DNA from: Paracoccaceae bacterium
Lineage (GTDB): Bacteria; Pseudomonadota; Alphaproteobacteria; Rhodobacterales; Rhodobacteraceae
Reading direction: 5' to 3'
Length of the DNA: 64,000 nt
NCBI GenBank assembly: GCA_012103375.1
Contig: WLWX01000001.1
Coordinates: forward strand, 3,328,492-3,392,491
How positions within the stretch are numbered: position 1 is the stretch's first letter; every line of letters starts with the position of its first letter. A program made the translations under genes and the position numbers. This document shows positions 26,051-34,142 of the stretch, one piece after another. The notes below the pieces were generated by a model. The model searched no databases, was not told the origin of the DNA, and saw only the letters and a list, made by a program, of their open reading frames with translations.

Positions 26051-26082
26051 AAGGCCCCGGCGGGAATTCCGGGGCCTTTTGC
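26051..26082 (+). terminator. Strong intrinsic terminator after the small peptide gene
   Basis: AAGGCCCCGG (26051-26060), an 8-nt loop and CCGGGGCCTTTT (26069-26080) form a 10-bp perfect stem ending in a T run on the plus strand. The A pair at the 5' foot means it could also act, more weakly, on the minus strand for the ABC permease transcript that ends at 26204. Confidence 0.85.
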
Positions 26083-26203
26083 TATTGTGATCATGGAGGC
26101 GGCACTGGCGCGAATGGCCAGGCTCGATTGCGTCAACGGATGCCCATAGGCAAACGCCCGTCCATGGCAGGACATAGGCCATTCCGACAATCAAGATCTC
26201 GTC

Positions 26204-27358
26204 TTATCCCTTCACGGCACCTGCCGTCAGGCCCGAAACAATCTGGCGTTGGAAGATCAGGACCAGCACGAACAACGGGGCGGTAATCGACACTGCGGCG
26301 GCAATTGCCTGAACTTCGTCAGATGCGGTTGTTTCACGGTTGAACATGTTCGCAATCGCCGGAACCATGGTCATGTTGTTGGCGTCCAGAAGCAACGAGG
26401 TTACGAGGAAGTCGTTATAGGCCAGCAAGAAGCTGAACAGCCCGGTGGTGATCACCCCGGGCCACATCACGGGGATGATGACACGCCGGAATGCCTGAAA
26501 ATGCGAACAGCCATCCACCCTTGCGGCCTCATCCAGTTCTGACGGAATGTTCTGAAAGAAGGACCGCAGCATCCAGATTGTAAACGGTTGGTTGATTGCG
26601 ACAAGGACGGCGATCACGGCCCAGGGCTTGCCGTAAAGCGTGGGGGCCGCATCGCCGAATATCGGCGCAAGCCATTCCGACGAGGTGATGAAATAGGGCA
26701 AATATCCCGTCACCAGCACCGAGTGTGGTAAGGCGCGAAAGACCAGCGCGACAACCAGAAGCGAAAAAGCGATCATCGAATCCGAGCGCGCCAAACCATA
26801 TCCCGCCAGTGTCCCGACAGTCAGCGAGACGGTCACCACGCCAACGGTAACGATCATCGAGTTGGCGAAGTTGCGCGAAAACCCGCGGTCGATCCAGACA
26901 GCCCCGTAATGCTCGGTCGTCAGGCCGATGACGGTGTTGCCCAGCGGCCCAAGTGCAGGGTTCAGCACGCCCAGAACCGCGGGCAGGATCACAGCCATCG
27001 CGATCAATACGGAAATTCCGTAAAGCAGCCCGCCGATCAGCCAGCCAAAAACCATCGACCCGCCGGGCGCGAGGGCTTTGATCTTGCCGGGCAGCCAGCG
27101 AATCGCGACGTAGATCAGCGCAGCCACAAGGGCCAGCCCAAGGACGATGTCGATCAGCGACAGGCCGGATACGTTTTCGCGCGTGTGCGGCCCGACGATG
27201 ACTTTCAGCGGGTTCGAGGAGAACGCATCAATCGGTGTCTTCAGGCTCATCACCGCGATCCAGACAATCGGGAAGGCAGCGATCAGGCACCAGAGGGCCA
27301 GAAACCCGTTGGAAAACAGCTTAAGACCGATGGGTTGGCGCATGGCCCGGTTTGACAT
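26204..27358 (-). CDS. ABC importer permease, MalG/UgpE type
   Basis: A 384-residue inner-membrane permease of the carbohydrate-uptake (CUT1) class. The EAA loop that contacts the ATPase is ELDEAARVDGCSHFQAFRRVIIPVMWPG. It is longer than the usual 280 residues because of an insert (about 55-140) carrying two extra helices (LIDIVLGLALVAALIYVAI and MVFGWLIGGLLYGISVLIAMAV) after TM1. Last gene of the importer operon; starts 3 bp after the other permease. Substrate unknown. Confidence 0.88.
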   Translation of the reverse strand: MSNRAMRQPIGLKLFSNGFLALWCLIAAFPIVWIAVMSLKTPIDAFSSNPLKVIVGPHTRENVSGLSLIDIVLGLALVAALIYVAIRWLPGKIKALAPGGSMVFGWLIGGLLYGISVLIAMAVILPAVLGVLNPALGPLGNTVIGLTTEHYGAVWIDRGFSRNFANSMIVTVGVVTVSLTVGTLAGYGLARSDSMIAFSLLVVALVFRALPHSVLVTGYLPYFITSSEWLAPIFGDAAPTLYGKPWAVIAVLVAINQPFTIWMLRSFFQNIPSELDEAARVDGCSHFQAFRRVIIPVMWPGVITTGLFSFLLAYNDFLVTSLLLDANNMTMVPAIANMFNRETTASDEVQAIAAAVSITAPLFVLVLIFQRQIVSGLTAGAVKG

Positions 27359-27361
27359 GGC

Positions 27362-28381
27362 TCAGCGCCCTCTTTGTTCGCGCCAGACACGGCGCAGCGG
27401 AAGGGCCAGAAGCAGGGCAATTCCGACCATGGTCAGCATCGCACTGGCAGATGCGCGGCTGATGTTGCGCGCACCGGTGCCGTCCTGCAGCAGGAACTCA
27501 TACGTCAGCCACTGCAGCGATATCACATGCGCCGAGGCCGAGAATCCGACGATTTCCTCGAACACGCGGTAGGCATCCATCAGGTGAATGAGGGTCAGGA
27601 ACACAACAAGCGGCATCAGGTGCGGAATGATGATATACCGCAGTCTTTGCCAGCGCGACGCGCCGTCGATGATCGCAGCCTCGATCGCGTCCTGGTTAAC
27701 CGACTGCAGGCCTGCATAGAAAACGACAAAGGCGAATGGGGCCACATGCCAGACGCGATAGATGTACATCATCAGCTCGATCGTCCAAGCCTGCGCAAAC
27801 ATCGCGACGTCTTTGTTCAGCCACCATTCGATTCCGGCCGTCAAAATGCCATCGCCGATGAAAAGCCAGCGGATTGAAAGCGCGCCGATCACCGGCGTGA
27901 TGATGAACGGCAAGAGCGAGATAAAGATCACCGGGCCTTTGATGCGCTGGGCGGTGCTGTTGACCGCAAGCGCAATTGCCAGCCCGGTGCCAAGCACCAG
28001 CGGCAAAGTCAGCAGCGTGAAGACCAGCGTAAAGCGCAGCGCAGACCAGAAGCGGATATTGGTGAACTCGCGCCAGCTGCCGTTGCTGATCGCGCTCGAC
28101 AATCTTTCGGGTTCGATCACATTGAGATAGCTTTGAAACCCGACGAATGTGGTTTCAGTGATGATCTTGCCGTCTTCATCAAGAATTGGACGGGTCTTCT
28201 TTTCAATCTCGCACACGGATCCCAGAAGGCCCGGCGTGCAGGTTTCAACCTCAACCTGCTGATAGACCGGCTGGGTGACATTGAAGCTCTGCCACAGAAC
28301 CGAGACGAGCGGCAGGGCGATGAACAAAAGCATCATCAGGACCGATGGTCCTATGAACATCCAAAGTGTCTTTTGTTTCAT
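27362..28381 (-). CDS. ABC importer permease, MalF/UgpA type
   Basis: A 339-residue permease pairing with the MalG-type protein. TM1 (MFIGPSVLMMLLFIALPLVSVLW) is followed by a periplasmic insert with two Cys (VETCTPGLLGSVCEIEKK) that may form a disulfide. The EAA loop is AAIIDGASRWQRLRYIIIPHLMPLV. Located between the binding-protein gene and the second permease, all on the minus strand. Confidence 0.88.
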   Translation of the reverse strand: MKQKTLWMFIGPSVLMMLLFIALPLVSVLWQSFNVTQPVYQQVEVETCTPGLLGSVCEIEKKTRPILDEDGKIITETTFVGFQSYLNVIEPERLSSAISNGSWREFTNIRFWSALRFTLVFTLLTLPLVLGTGLAIALAVNSTAQRIKGPVIFISLLPFIITPVIGALSIRWLFIGDGILTAGIEWWLNKDVAMFAQAWTIELMMYIYRVWHVAPFAFVVFYAGLQSVNQDAIEAAIIDGASRWQRLRYIIIPHLMPLVVFLTLIHLMDAYRVFEEIVGFSASAHVISLQWLTYEFLLQDGTGARNISRASASAMLTMVGIALLLALPLRRVWREQRGR

Positions 28382-28443
28382 GGGCCCTGCCGATGCTTAG
28401 TGCCGGGGCGGCCCTGAAGCCGCCCCTGATTGCATGGGTCCGC

Positions 28444-29661
28444 TTATTCAAGCAGACCTTTTTCTTTGGCGTCAATCAAATACGCAGCTTCGATATCAGC
28501 CAGCGTCGTGGCTGCATCCTTGTCGCCTGTCATAAAGGCTGCAAGACCGCTGCCCAATGCGGCGTGCATCGACCCGATATATTTGTTCATCGGATAGTTC
28601 GCCGTTTGGCCGTCCACTGTCGCAAATGCGCCTGCCGCTGCCGCGCCGGGTTCATACCCGTTGGCAAGCCAGACAGCATCGTCGTTATGCTCTTTAATCA
28701 CATCTTCCGCCATTGAGGCCGCGATCAGCTTCATTGCGGCTTCTGCTTCGGCGTCCGTGATGTTCTTGCCAATGGCCCAGCCATCCCACCAAATGGTCGA
28801 CGCAATCCGTTCAGCACCACGCAGGCCAGCGGCCATCACGATCTTGCCCGGCACCGAGGATTCGGCCGGATCATTGACCGCTCCGGCGCGGCTGGCCCAC
28901 AGGTTGGCCATGGCAACTTTGCCCTGCTGAAGCTGCTTGGTCACGAAGGTCGTGTCCGCAACCAGATACTCCGGGTCCATAAGCGAGGCCAGCTTGGCCA
29001 TCCGTTCCAGTACCGCGACGCCCTGGGCGTTGTTGATCGACGGTGTCCAGTCATCGTTGAAGAATTCGCCGCCTTCGCCAAGATAGTGGTTCAGGAAGAC
29101 GAAGCCGAGGTTCCAGCCGTCTTTCATATAATGCCCGATGGGATAATCCACGACGCCGGCTTCCTGGATCTTTTCGGCGGCGGCAATGTATTCGTCCCAG
29201 GTGGTCGGCACGGCAATGCCCAGATCAGACAGGATATCCTCGCGGTACATCAGGTGCTGGGTATTCGCGAAGGCGGCGATCGCCATTGTCTTGCCGTCAA
29301 TTTTGATGAACTGGTTAGCGTTCAGATTCTGGCCATGCGCGGCGATCAGATCATCCAGCGGGCGCAGAAGGTCGGCATCAATCATCGGAACCGCTGTCGA
29401 ATTCGTCACCGACGTCATCGTGTAAAGCGACGGATTTGCCGAAAACGCATCGACGATTTTCAGACGGTGGTCCTTGTCCAGCTCACTCTCGACGTTGCCA
29501 CAGGCCTGCATGACGCCGGTCATCGTCTCATAAGCCGGGAAGGCGTTCGAAATGGTTTTGACAGGCACATCGTTGGAACAGCCGTGACCAGCGGCAAAGG
29601 CGCCTGTGGAAACGACCGACACAGCCCCCGCCAGCAAGATTGATTTCACTGATAGTTTCAT
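28444..29661 (-). CDS. ABC importer periplasmic solute-binding protein (CUT1 type)
   Basis: A 405-residue extracellular binding protein with a signal peptide (MKLSVKSILLAGAVSVVSTGAFA, cleavage near 23) and the family-1 sugar-binding pattern (MYREDILSDLGIAVPTTWDEYIAAAEKIQ; NLWASRAGAVNDP). It captures the substrate, probably a carbohydrate or polyol, and delivers it to the two permeases. AGGGAGAA precedes the ATG. The adjacent ATPase has been reduced to a fragment. Confidence 0.9.
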   Translation of the reverse strand: MKLSVKSILLAGAVSVVSTGAFAAGHGCSNDVPVKTISNAFPAYETMTGVMQACGNVESELDKDHRLKIVDAFSANPSLYTMTSVTNSTAVPMIDADLLRPLDDLIAAHGQNLNANQFIKIDGKTMAIAAFANTQHLMYREDILSDLGIAVPTTWDEYIAAAEKIQEAGVVDYPIGHYMKDGWNLGFVFLNHYLGEGGEFFNDDWTPSINNAQGVAVLERMAKLASLMDPEYLVADTTFVTKQLQQGKVAMANLWASRAGAVNDPAESSVPGKIVMAAGLRGAERIASTIWWDGWAIGKNITDAEAEAAMKLIAASMAEDVIKEHNDDAVWLANGYEPGAAAAGAFATVDGQTANYPMNKYIGSMHAALGSGLAAFMTGDKDAATTLADIEAAYLIDAKEKGLLE

Positions 29662-29737
29662 TTTCGTTCTCCCTTTGATGGGTGCGTCTTCGACTACGGC
29701 ACCCCGTTATTCCGCCCAAGCGGAGTGTTAAGAGGCC

Positions 29738-30052
29738 TCAGACCTCGATACGCGCCCCTGTTTTCTGACTGAACAAGTGGCTGTGGTTCGCTGGCACCTC
29801 GATTGCCATGTCATCTATCCCAAAACTGTTTGACCTGGTGGCCATTGCGGCGATGCGTGTCCGGTCGAAACACGCCGATGTCGTTGCAGCATCGCCGGGC
29901 AACGCCTGAATGTACACGCATAAATCGGTCTGGTCCTTGCCGCCTGCGACCGGGGCAAGCCTGGCCCGCAAACCCGGCGACAGGGCCGAATTGCCGCCCC
30001 CGACTTTCGCCGCCCGTTCTGTGGGCCATACGCTGGGTTGGAGCACAGCCAT
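29738..30052 (-). pseudogene. C-terminal remnant of the importer ATPase (MalK/UgpC TOBE region)
   Basis: A 104-codon frame that begins with ATG right after the TGA of the upstream oxidoreductase gene. Its last 25 or so residues (MAIEVPANHSHLFSQKTGARI) have the shape of the end of MalK/UgpC ATPases (HLFDxxTGxRI), and the stretch KDQTDLCVYIQAL...FDRTRIA fits the preceding TOBE strand pattern. No Walker A, signature or Walker B motif is present. The position before the binding-protein gene is where such an ATPase is commonly encoded. I read it as a truncated relic; an unrelated short protein is the alternative. Confidence 0.45.
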
Positions 30053-31630
30053 TCAGGATTTCCCCCACCGCCAGTCTCGCAATATCTCGCGCGCCGCATT
30101 GTGCCCCGGAACAGCCGAGACCGCACCGCCGGGATGGGTTGATGCACCGCATTGATACAGGTTCCGCACCGGAGAGCGATAATCCGCATAGCGCGGCACC
30201 GGGCGCATGAAGAAGATCTGATCAAGTGTCAGTTCACCGTGCTGCGAATTCCCCCCCGGCATGTTGATATCCCGTTCGATATCCTTAGGCGTGTAAAGCT
30301 TGTAGTCGATCACACTTTCCGAAAAGCCCGGGGCAAAGCGATCCATCACGGCAAATGCGTTCTTGACCAGTTGCGGACCTTCCTTGTCCCAATCGGAATT
30401 GCGCAATTCATAAGGTGACACGCCGCCCTGAAAGGCGACGACATGCTTGCCCTCGGGCGCCAGGGTCGGATCGGTATGGCTGGGCACGTTCGGCGACAGG
30501 AACGGTTCCTGCGAGTACCAGCCGAATTTGGCGTCGTGGAACGCCTGTTCCAGAAATTCCGGCGTCGGACAGATATGGGCATAGGCGGGATAATCCGTGC
30601 CGGTTTTTTCCTGGCTGAAGCCTTTGTATTGCGGCAGGCGATCGACAGCGCAAAGCAATTTGAACCCCATTCCGCGCGAACGGAACCCTTCGACGTCATC
30701 AACGAAATCCTCGGGCAGGTGGGTGCGATCCACCATGTCCAGAAACGTCCGTTTGACATTGACGTTCGAGATCACCCGGCTGGCGTGAATTTCCTCGCCC
30801 GAGCGCAGGCGCACGCCATAGCTTTTGCCATCGCGCACCAGAATTTCGTCAACCCAGGCGTCGCATCTGATCTGCATCCCGTGGGCCTGGCCCGAGGCCG
30901 AGATGGCATCAGCCACGCCGCCCATGCCGCCCTTGCAGAAGTTCATCCCGATCTGACCCACCAGGTGGGTGACAAGATAGAAGGCCGTGCCGGGCGCATA
31001 TGGCCCGGCATTGCCGCCGATTGTGGCCCAGAACATGAATTTGGCTTTCACCAGATCATTCTCGAACCACTGGCTGACGTAGTCATGCGCGCTCATCGAA
31101 AGGGCGTGCAGCAGGTTGTAGGTTTCGGTTTCGGCCTTGCGATACCGCCAGGCGAAGCGCGCCGTTTTTGCCAGTCCGGCAGGGTCCATCCGAAACGGGT
31201 TAATCGGGGTTTCCAGTTGCAGGCGGCGCAGGATTGCGATGGTCGATTGCAGGCGTTCAAAGAACTTGGGGTAATTGTCTGCGTCATGTTGGGAAAACCG
31301 CGCGATCTGTTCGCGGGTCTTCACAGGGTCTTTTGAAAAGACGATGCCGTCGTCTTCGGTCGGGTTGAACACATTGGGCTGCGGATAATATTCCAGCCCG
31401 AACTTCTTCAACTCCAACTCGTCGATCACCTTGGGGTGCAGATGCCCCATGATGAATGAATAAGTCGAGGCACGAAAGCCGGGAGAAAACTCTTCCGTGA
31501 CACTCGCCCCGCCCACATAGGGCTTTTGTTCCAGAACAAGGGTCTTCTTGCCCGCACGCGAAAGATAGGCCCCGCAGGTCAGCCCATTATGGCCGCCGCC
31601 GATAACGATGGCGTCATATTGTGCGGTCAT
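30053..31630 (-). CDS. Phytoene-desaturase-like FAD-dependent oxidoreductase
   Basis: A 525-residue flavoprotein of the NAD(P)/FAD oxidoreductase superfamily (PYROXD2/CrtI-like). The dinucleotide-binding motif is IVIGGGHNGLTCGAYLSRAG (9-26), and the C-terminal FAD motif is LYQCGASTHPGGAVSAVPGHNAA. No carotenoid genes are nearby, so it probably oxidises a different hydrophobic substrate in this catabolic operon. Its start overlaps the stop of the enoyl-CoA hydratase gene by 4 bp (ATGA). Confidence 0.88.
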   Translation of the reverse strand: MTAQYDAIVIGGGHNGLTCGAYLSRAGKKTLVLEQKPYVGGASVTEEFSPGFRASTYSFIMGHLHPKVIDELELKKFGLEYYPQPNVFNPTEDDGIVFSKDPVKTREQIARFSQHDADNYPKFFERLQSTIAILRRLQLETPINPFRMDPAGLAKTARFAWRYRKAETETYNLLHALSMSAHDYVSQWFENDLVKAKFMFWATIGGNAGPYAPGTAFYLVTHLVGQIGMNFCKGGMGGVADAISASGQAHGMQIRCDAWVDEILVRDGKSYGVRLRSGEEIHASRVISNVNVKRTFLDMVDRTHLPEDFVDDVEGFRSRGMGFKLLCAVDRLPQYKGFSQEKTGTDYPAYAHICPTPEFLEQAFHDAKFGWYSQEPFLSPNVPSHTDPTLAPEGKHVVAFQGGVSPYELRNSDWDKEGPQLVKNAFAVMDRFAPGFSESVIDYKLYTPKDIERDINMPGGNSQHGELTLDQIFFMRPVPRYADYRSPVRNLYQCGASTHPGGAVSAVPGHNAAREILRDWRWGKS

Positions 31631-32424
31631 TTGCCCTTGAACTCCGGCGGGCGTTTTTCCCGGAATGCGGCCAGCCCTTCTTCGCGATCTTCCGAGAACA
31701 TCAGCAACGCGGACAGATCGCCGCCTGCGGTCAACGCATCGTCAAAGGTCTGTTCATGGGCGCGGTTGATCGCCTGTTTCATCATCATCACGGCAAGGGG
31801 TGCGCCGGTGGCAATCTCGGCCCCGATTTCAACGGCCTTGGCCACAGCCTGACCCGCCGGAGTAACATGGTTGAGAAGCCCAAGCGTGGCGGCCTCGTCC
31901 GATGCGATTTTGCGGCCGGTATAGGCCAGCTCGCGCGCGCGACGCTCGCCCACGGCGCGGGTCAGGGACCAGGCCCCGCCCAGAATCGGGAACAGGCCGA
32001 TCTTCGCCTCGGTCAGGCCAAGCTGCGCCGTTTCGGATCCGACGCAGAAGTCACATTGCAGCGCAATCTCAAGCCCGCCACCCAGGGCACAGCCTTCAAT
32101 CGCAGCAATAACCGGCTTGGTGCAGCGGTTCAGGAACCGCATGAAGTTGTGCCATTCCGAGGTCGTGTGCCGATGGCGGTATTTGTCAAACGGAGCCATC
32201 TGCGACGACGCGGTCCCCTTCAGGTCCCCGCCTGCGCAGAACGCCTTGTCGTCCCCGGTCAGGACAATGGCCGCGATGGTTGCGTCTTGCTCCCATGCCT
32301 CCATCTGGGCGCGGGTCTCGGCCAGCATTGTGTCGGTCAGCGCATTGCGCGCCTGTGGCCGTGCAAAGCGGATCACGCCCGTCTTGCCTTCTTGCGACAC
32401 AGAAATCTGGCTGAAGCCGGTCAT
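31627..32424 (-). CDS. Enoyl-CoA hydratase/isomerase family protein
   Basis: A 265-residue crotonase-fold enzyme acting on a CoA thioester. The oxyanion-hole segments FCAGGDLKG and EGCALGGGLEIALQCDFCVGS are present, with the acidic residue region EAKIGLFPILGGAWSL; the second catalytic Glu position reads Ile/Leu, so the exact reaction (hydration, isomerisation or hydrolysis) cannot be stated. It follows the isochorismatase gene immediately (stop to start adjacent). Confidence 0.88.
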   Translation of the reverse strand: MTGFSQISVSQEGKTGVIRFARPQARNALTDTMLAETRAQMEAWEQDATIAAIVLTGDDKAFCAGGDLKGTASSQMAPFDKYRHRHTTSEWHNFMRFLNRCTKPVIAAIEGCALGGGLEIALQCDFCVGSETAQLGLTEAKIGLFPILGGAWSLTRAVGERRARELAYTGRKIASDEAATLGLLNHVTPAGQAVAKAVEIGAEIATGAPLAVMMMKQAINRAHEQTFDDALTAGGDLSALLMFSEDREEGLAAFREKRPPEFKGK

Positions 32425-33096
32425 CTACTTGATCATCGCAATCGTGGCTTCGGTGGTCTTCACGTCGCCGAAGCTTTGATAAAATGAGGTAAGTCCCGCA
32501 AGATGATCATCGTCATATCGCGCCGCGTTTGCGTCTTCGACCATGACGACCTTGTAATCCAGCATCATCGCATCACGCGCCGTGCTTTCCGAGCACATAT
32601 TGGTTGCCGTCCCCGCGACGATCAGATTTTCGATGCCCATCTCTTGCAGGATGTCATGCAACTCGGACGCGCCGACAATGAATGGCGAGAACCGGCGCTT
32701 GGTGACGACGCGGTCTTCTTCTTTCACCTCTAGATCCGGGTAGATTTCATAGCCCTCATTGCCGGGGCTCAGCTTGGTCAGATGGTTCTGGCCTTTTGCC
32801 TTGGTAAAGAAATAATCGTGATAGAGCTGCCACTGGCTGGGCGCGCCTTCTTTTTCGGCGCAGCGCATGATGACCCAGAATACCGGCACGCCCTTGTCAC
32901 GGCAGGCAGCGGCGATCTTGTTGACATTGGGAACGATCGAAATCGCGGTGTCCACCTCGGCTACATAGAAATTCTGCATGTCGATCACCAGGAACGCCGT
33001 TTTGGCCGCATCAAAACTGTCAAACACCGACAGCTTGCCGCGTTTGGCCATGATGCGTTCAATCACATAGTCTGGAATCTTTACGTCATGCGGCAT
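32425..33096 (-). CDS. Isochorismatase-family cysteine hydrolase
   Basis: A 223-residue hydrolase with the Asp-Lys-Cys triad Asp39 (VIDMQ), Lys133 (VTKRRFSPF) and Cys168 (TATNMCSESTARDAM). The family cleaves amides and vinyl ethers such as N-carbamoyl compounds, nicotinamide or isochorismate. The surrounding CoA and aldehyde enzymes point to a role in degrading a small amide or carbamoyl intermediate; the substrate is not known. Confidence 0.88.
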   Translation of the reverse strand: MPHDVKIPDYVIERIMAKRGKLSVFDSFDAAKTAFLVIDMQNFYVAEVDTAISIVPNVNKIAAACRDKGVPVFWVIMRCAEKEGAPSQWQLYHDYFFTKAKGQNHLTKLSPGNEGYEIYPDLEVKEEDRVVTKRRFSPFIVGASELHDILQEMGIENLIVAGTATNMCSESTARDAMMLDYKVVMVEDANAARYDDDHLAGLTSFYQSFGDVKTTEATIAMIK

Positions 33097-33180
33097 GCGG
33101 TTCCCCTGATCTGGTCTTGTTCCGGCATCTCGATGCCCACTATGATCCCACTAACTTCGGCACGCAAATGAATTCTGGCT

Positions 33181-33375
33181 TCATCCGTGGTCGCCGATAA
33201 ATACCGGCTTGCCCGCGACCGCATATGCACCATCCTTGACCTCGTTAAGGTAGACACGCACCTGAGCGGGTTTTGCATCAAGCGCCTCGACGACGGCTTG
33301 GGTCACCTTCTCCATCAGCCTGGTCTTGGTGTCCTGGTCGCGGCCTTCGATGAGTGTGACGCTGACAATTGCCAT
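33181..33375 (-). CDS. 4-oxalocrotonate tautomerase-like protein without Pro1
   Basis: A 64-residue protein of the 4-OT family (AIVSVTLIEGRDQDTKTRLMEKVTQAVVEAL, then RVYLNEV). In active 4-OT enzymes the residue after the removed Met is Pro, the catalytic base. Here the second codon is GCA (Ala). The conserved Arg near 12 and Arg near 40 remain. The start at 33375 is fixed by the family N-terminus. Either the protein is inactive or it has another role in the operon. Confidence 0.82.
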   Translation of the reverse strand: MAIVSVTLIEGRDQDTKTRLMEKVTQAVVEALDAKPAQVRVYLNEVKDGAYAVAGKPVFIGDHG

Positions 33376-33388
33376 GATCGGCCCTTTC

Positions 33389-34138
33389 CTAGTGAATGAC
33401 CCCGCCGCCGTCGACGCCAAGGGATTGTCCTGTGACAAAACCGGCGTGATCGGACAGGAAGAATGCAGTTGGCCCGACAAGGTCTTCGGGCTGTTGATCG
33501 CGCGCCAATGCGCGCCCGGCAGCGATTGCGCCTTTGCGGTCCTGAATGCCTTCGCGGGCCAACACGCCCTCGCTCAGCGTCAGACCCGGCGCGATGGTGT
33601 TGACGCGGATGTTTCGGGGACCAAGTTCCCGGATCAGCGAGCGTACCATGGTCAGCACCGCGCCCTTGGAGGCATCATAGTGCAGCAGATCAGGGAAGCC
33701 GTGGAAAATCCGGTTGGTTGCGATCATCACGATTGATCCGCCGCCTGCGCGTTCCATGGCAGGGACTGCGGCGCGCGTGCCCAGCCAGGGGCCCTTGACG
33801 TTAACGGCCATGACCTTGTCCCACATGTCTTCGTCAATCTCGTCATAGGATTGCATCGGCAAGGTCGCGAACAGCGCAGCATTGCAGACCAACCCATCGA
33901 GGCCGCCAAAGGCCTGTTCTGTTGCGGCCACCACGGCTTCGCAATCGGTCAGGGATGTGACGTCCCCCGGCACGGCGATCGCCTCACCCCCGGCGGCAGT
34001 GATTTTTTCGGCCGCGCCCGATGGGTCAACGATATCGGTTAGCGCGACTTTCGCGCCCATTGCAGCAAATCTCTGCGCCATGACGGCCCCGATACCCTGC
34101 GCTGCGCCGGTGATGATGATGCGTTTTCCGTCAAGCAT
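33389..34138 (-). CDS. Short-chain dehydrogenase/reductase
   Basis: A 249-residue SDR with cofactor motif TGAAQGIG (10-17), an acidic Asp35 (LTDIVD) favouring NAD(H), the NAA motif (CNAAL) and the active-site YDASK. C-terminal VDGGGVI is typical. It would oxidise a secondary alcohol in the pathway that also includes an aldehyde dehydrogenase 5 bp upstream. The substrate is not known. Confidence 0.9.
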   Translation of the reverse strand: MLDGKRIIITGAAQGIGAVMAQRFAAMGAKVALTDIVDPSGAAEKITAAGGEAIAVPGDVTSLTDCEAVVAATEQAFGGLDGLVCNAALFATLPMQSYDEIDEDMWDKVMAVNVKGPWLGTRAAVPAMERAGGGSIVMIATNRIFHGFPDLLHYDASKGAVLTMVRSLIRELGPRNIRVNTIAPGLTLSEGVLAREGIQDRKGAIAAGRALARDQQPEDLVGPTAFFLSDHAGFVTGQSLGVDGGGVIH

Positions 34139-34142
34139 ATGT

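Noticed and set aside
25930-30052. Complete lasso-peptide or RiPP biosynthetic cluster around the Cys-rich peptide
   Set aside because: No protease, cyclase, radical SAM, YcaO, MNIO or dedicated exporter gene is adjacent; the ABC genes are a CUT1-type importer.
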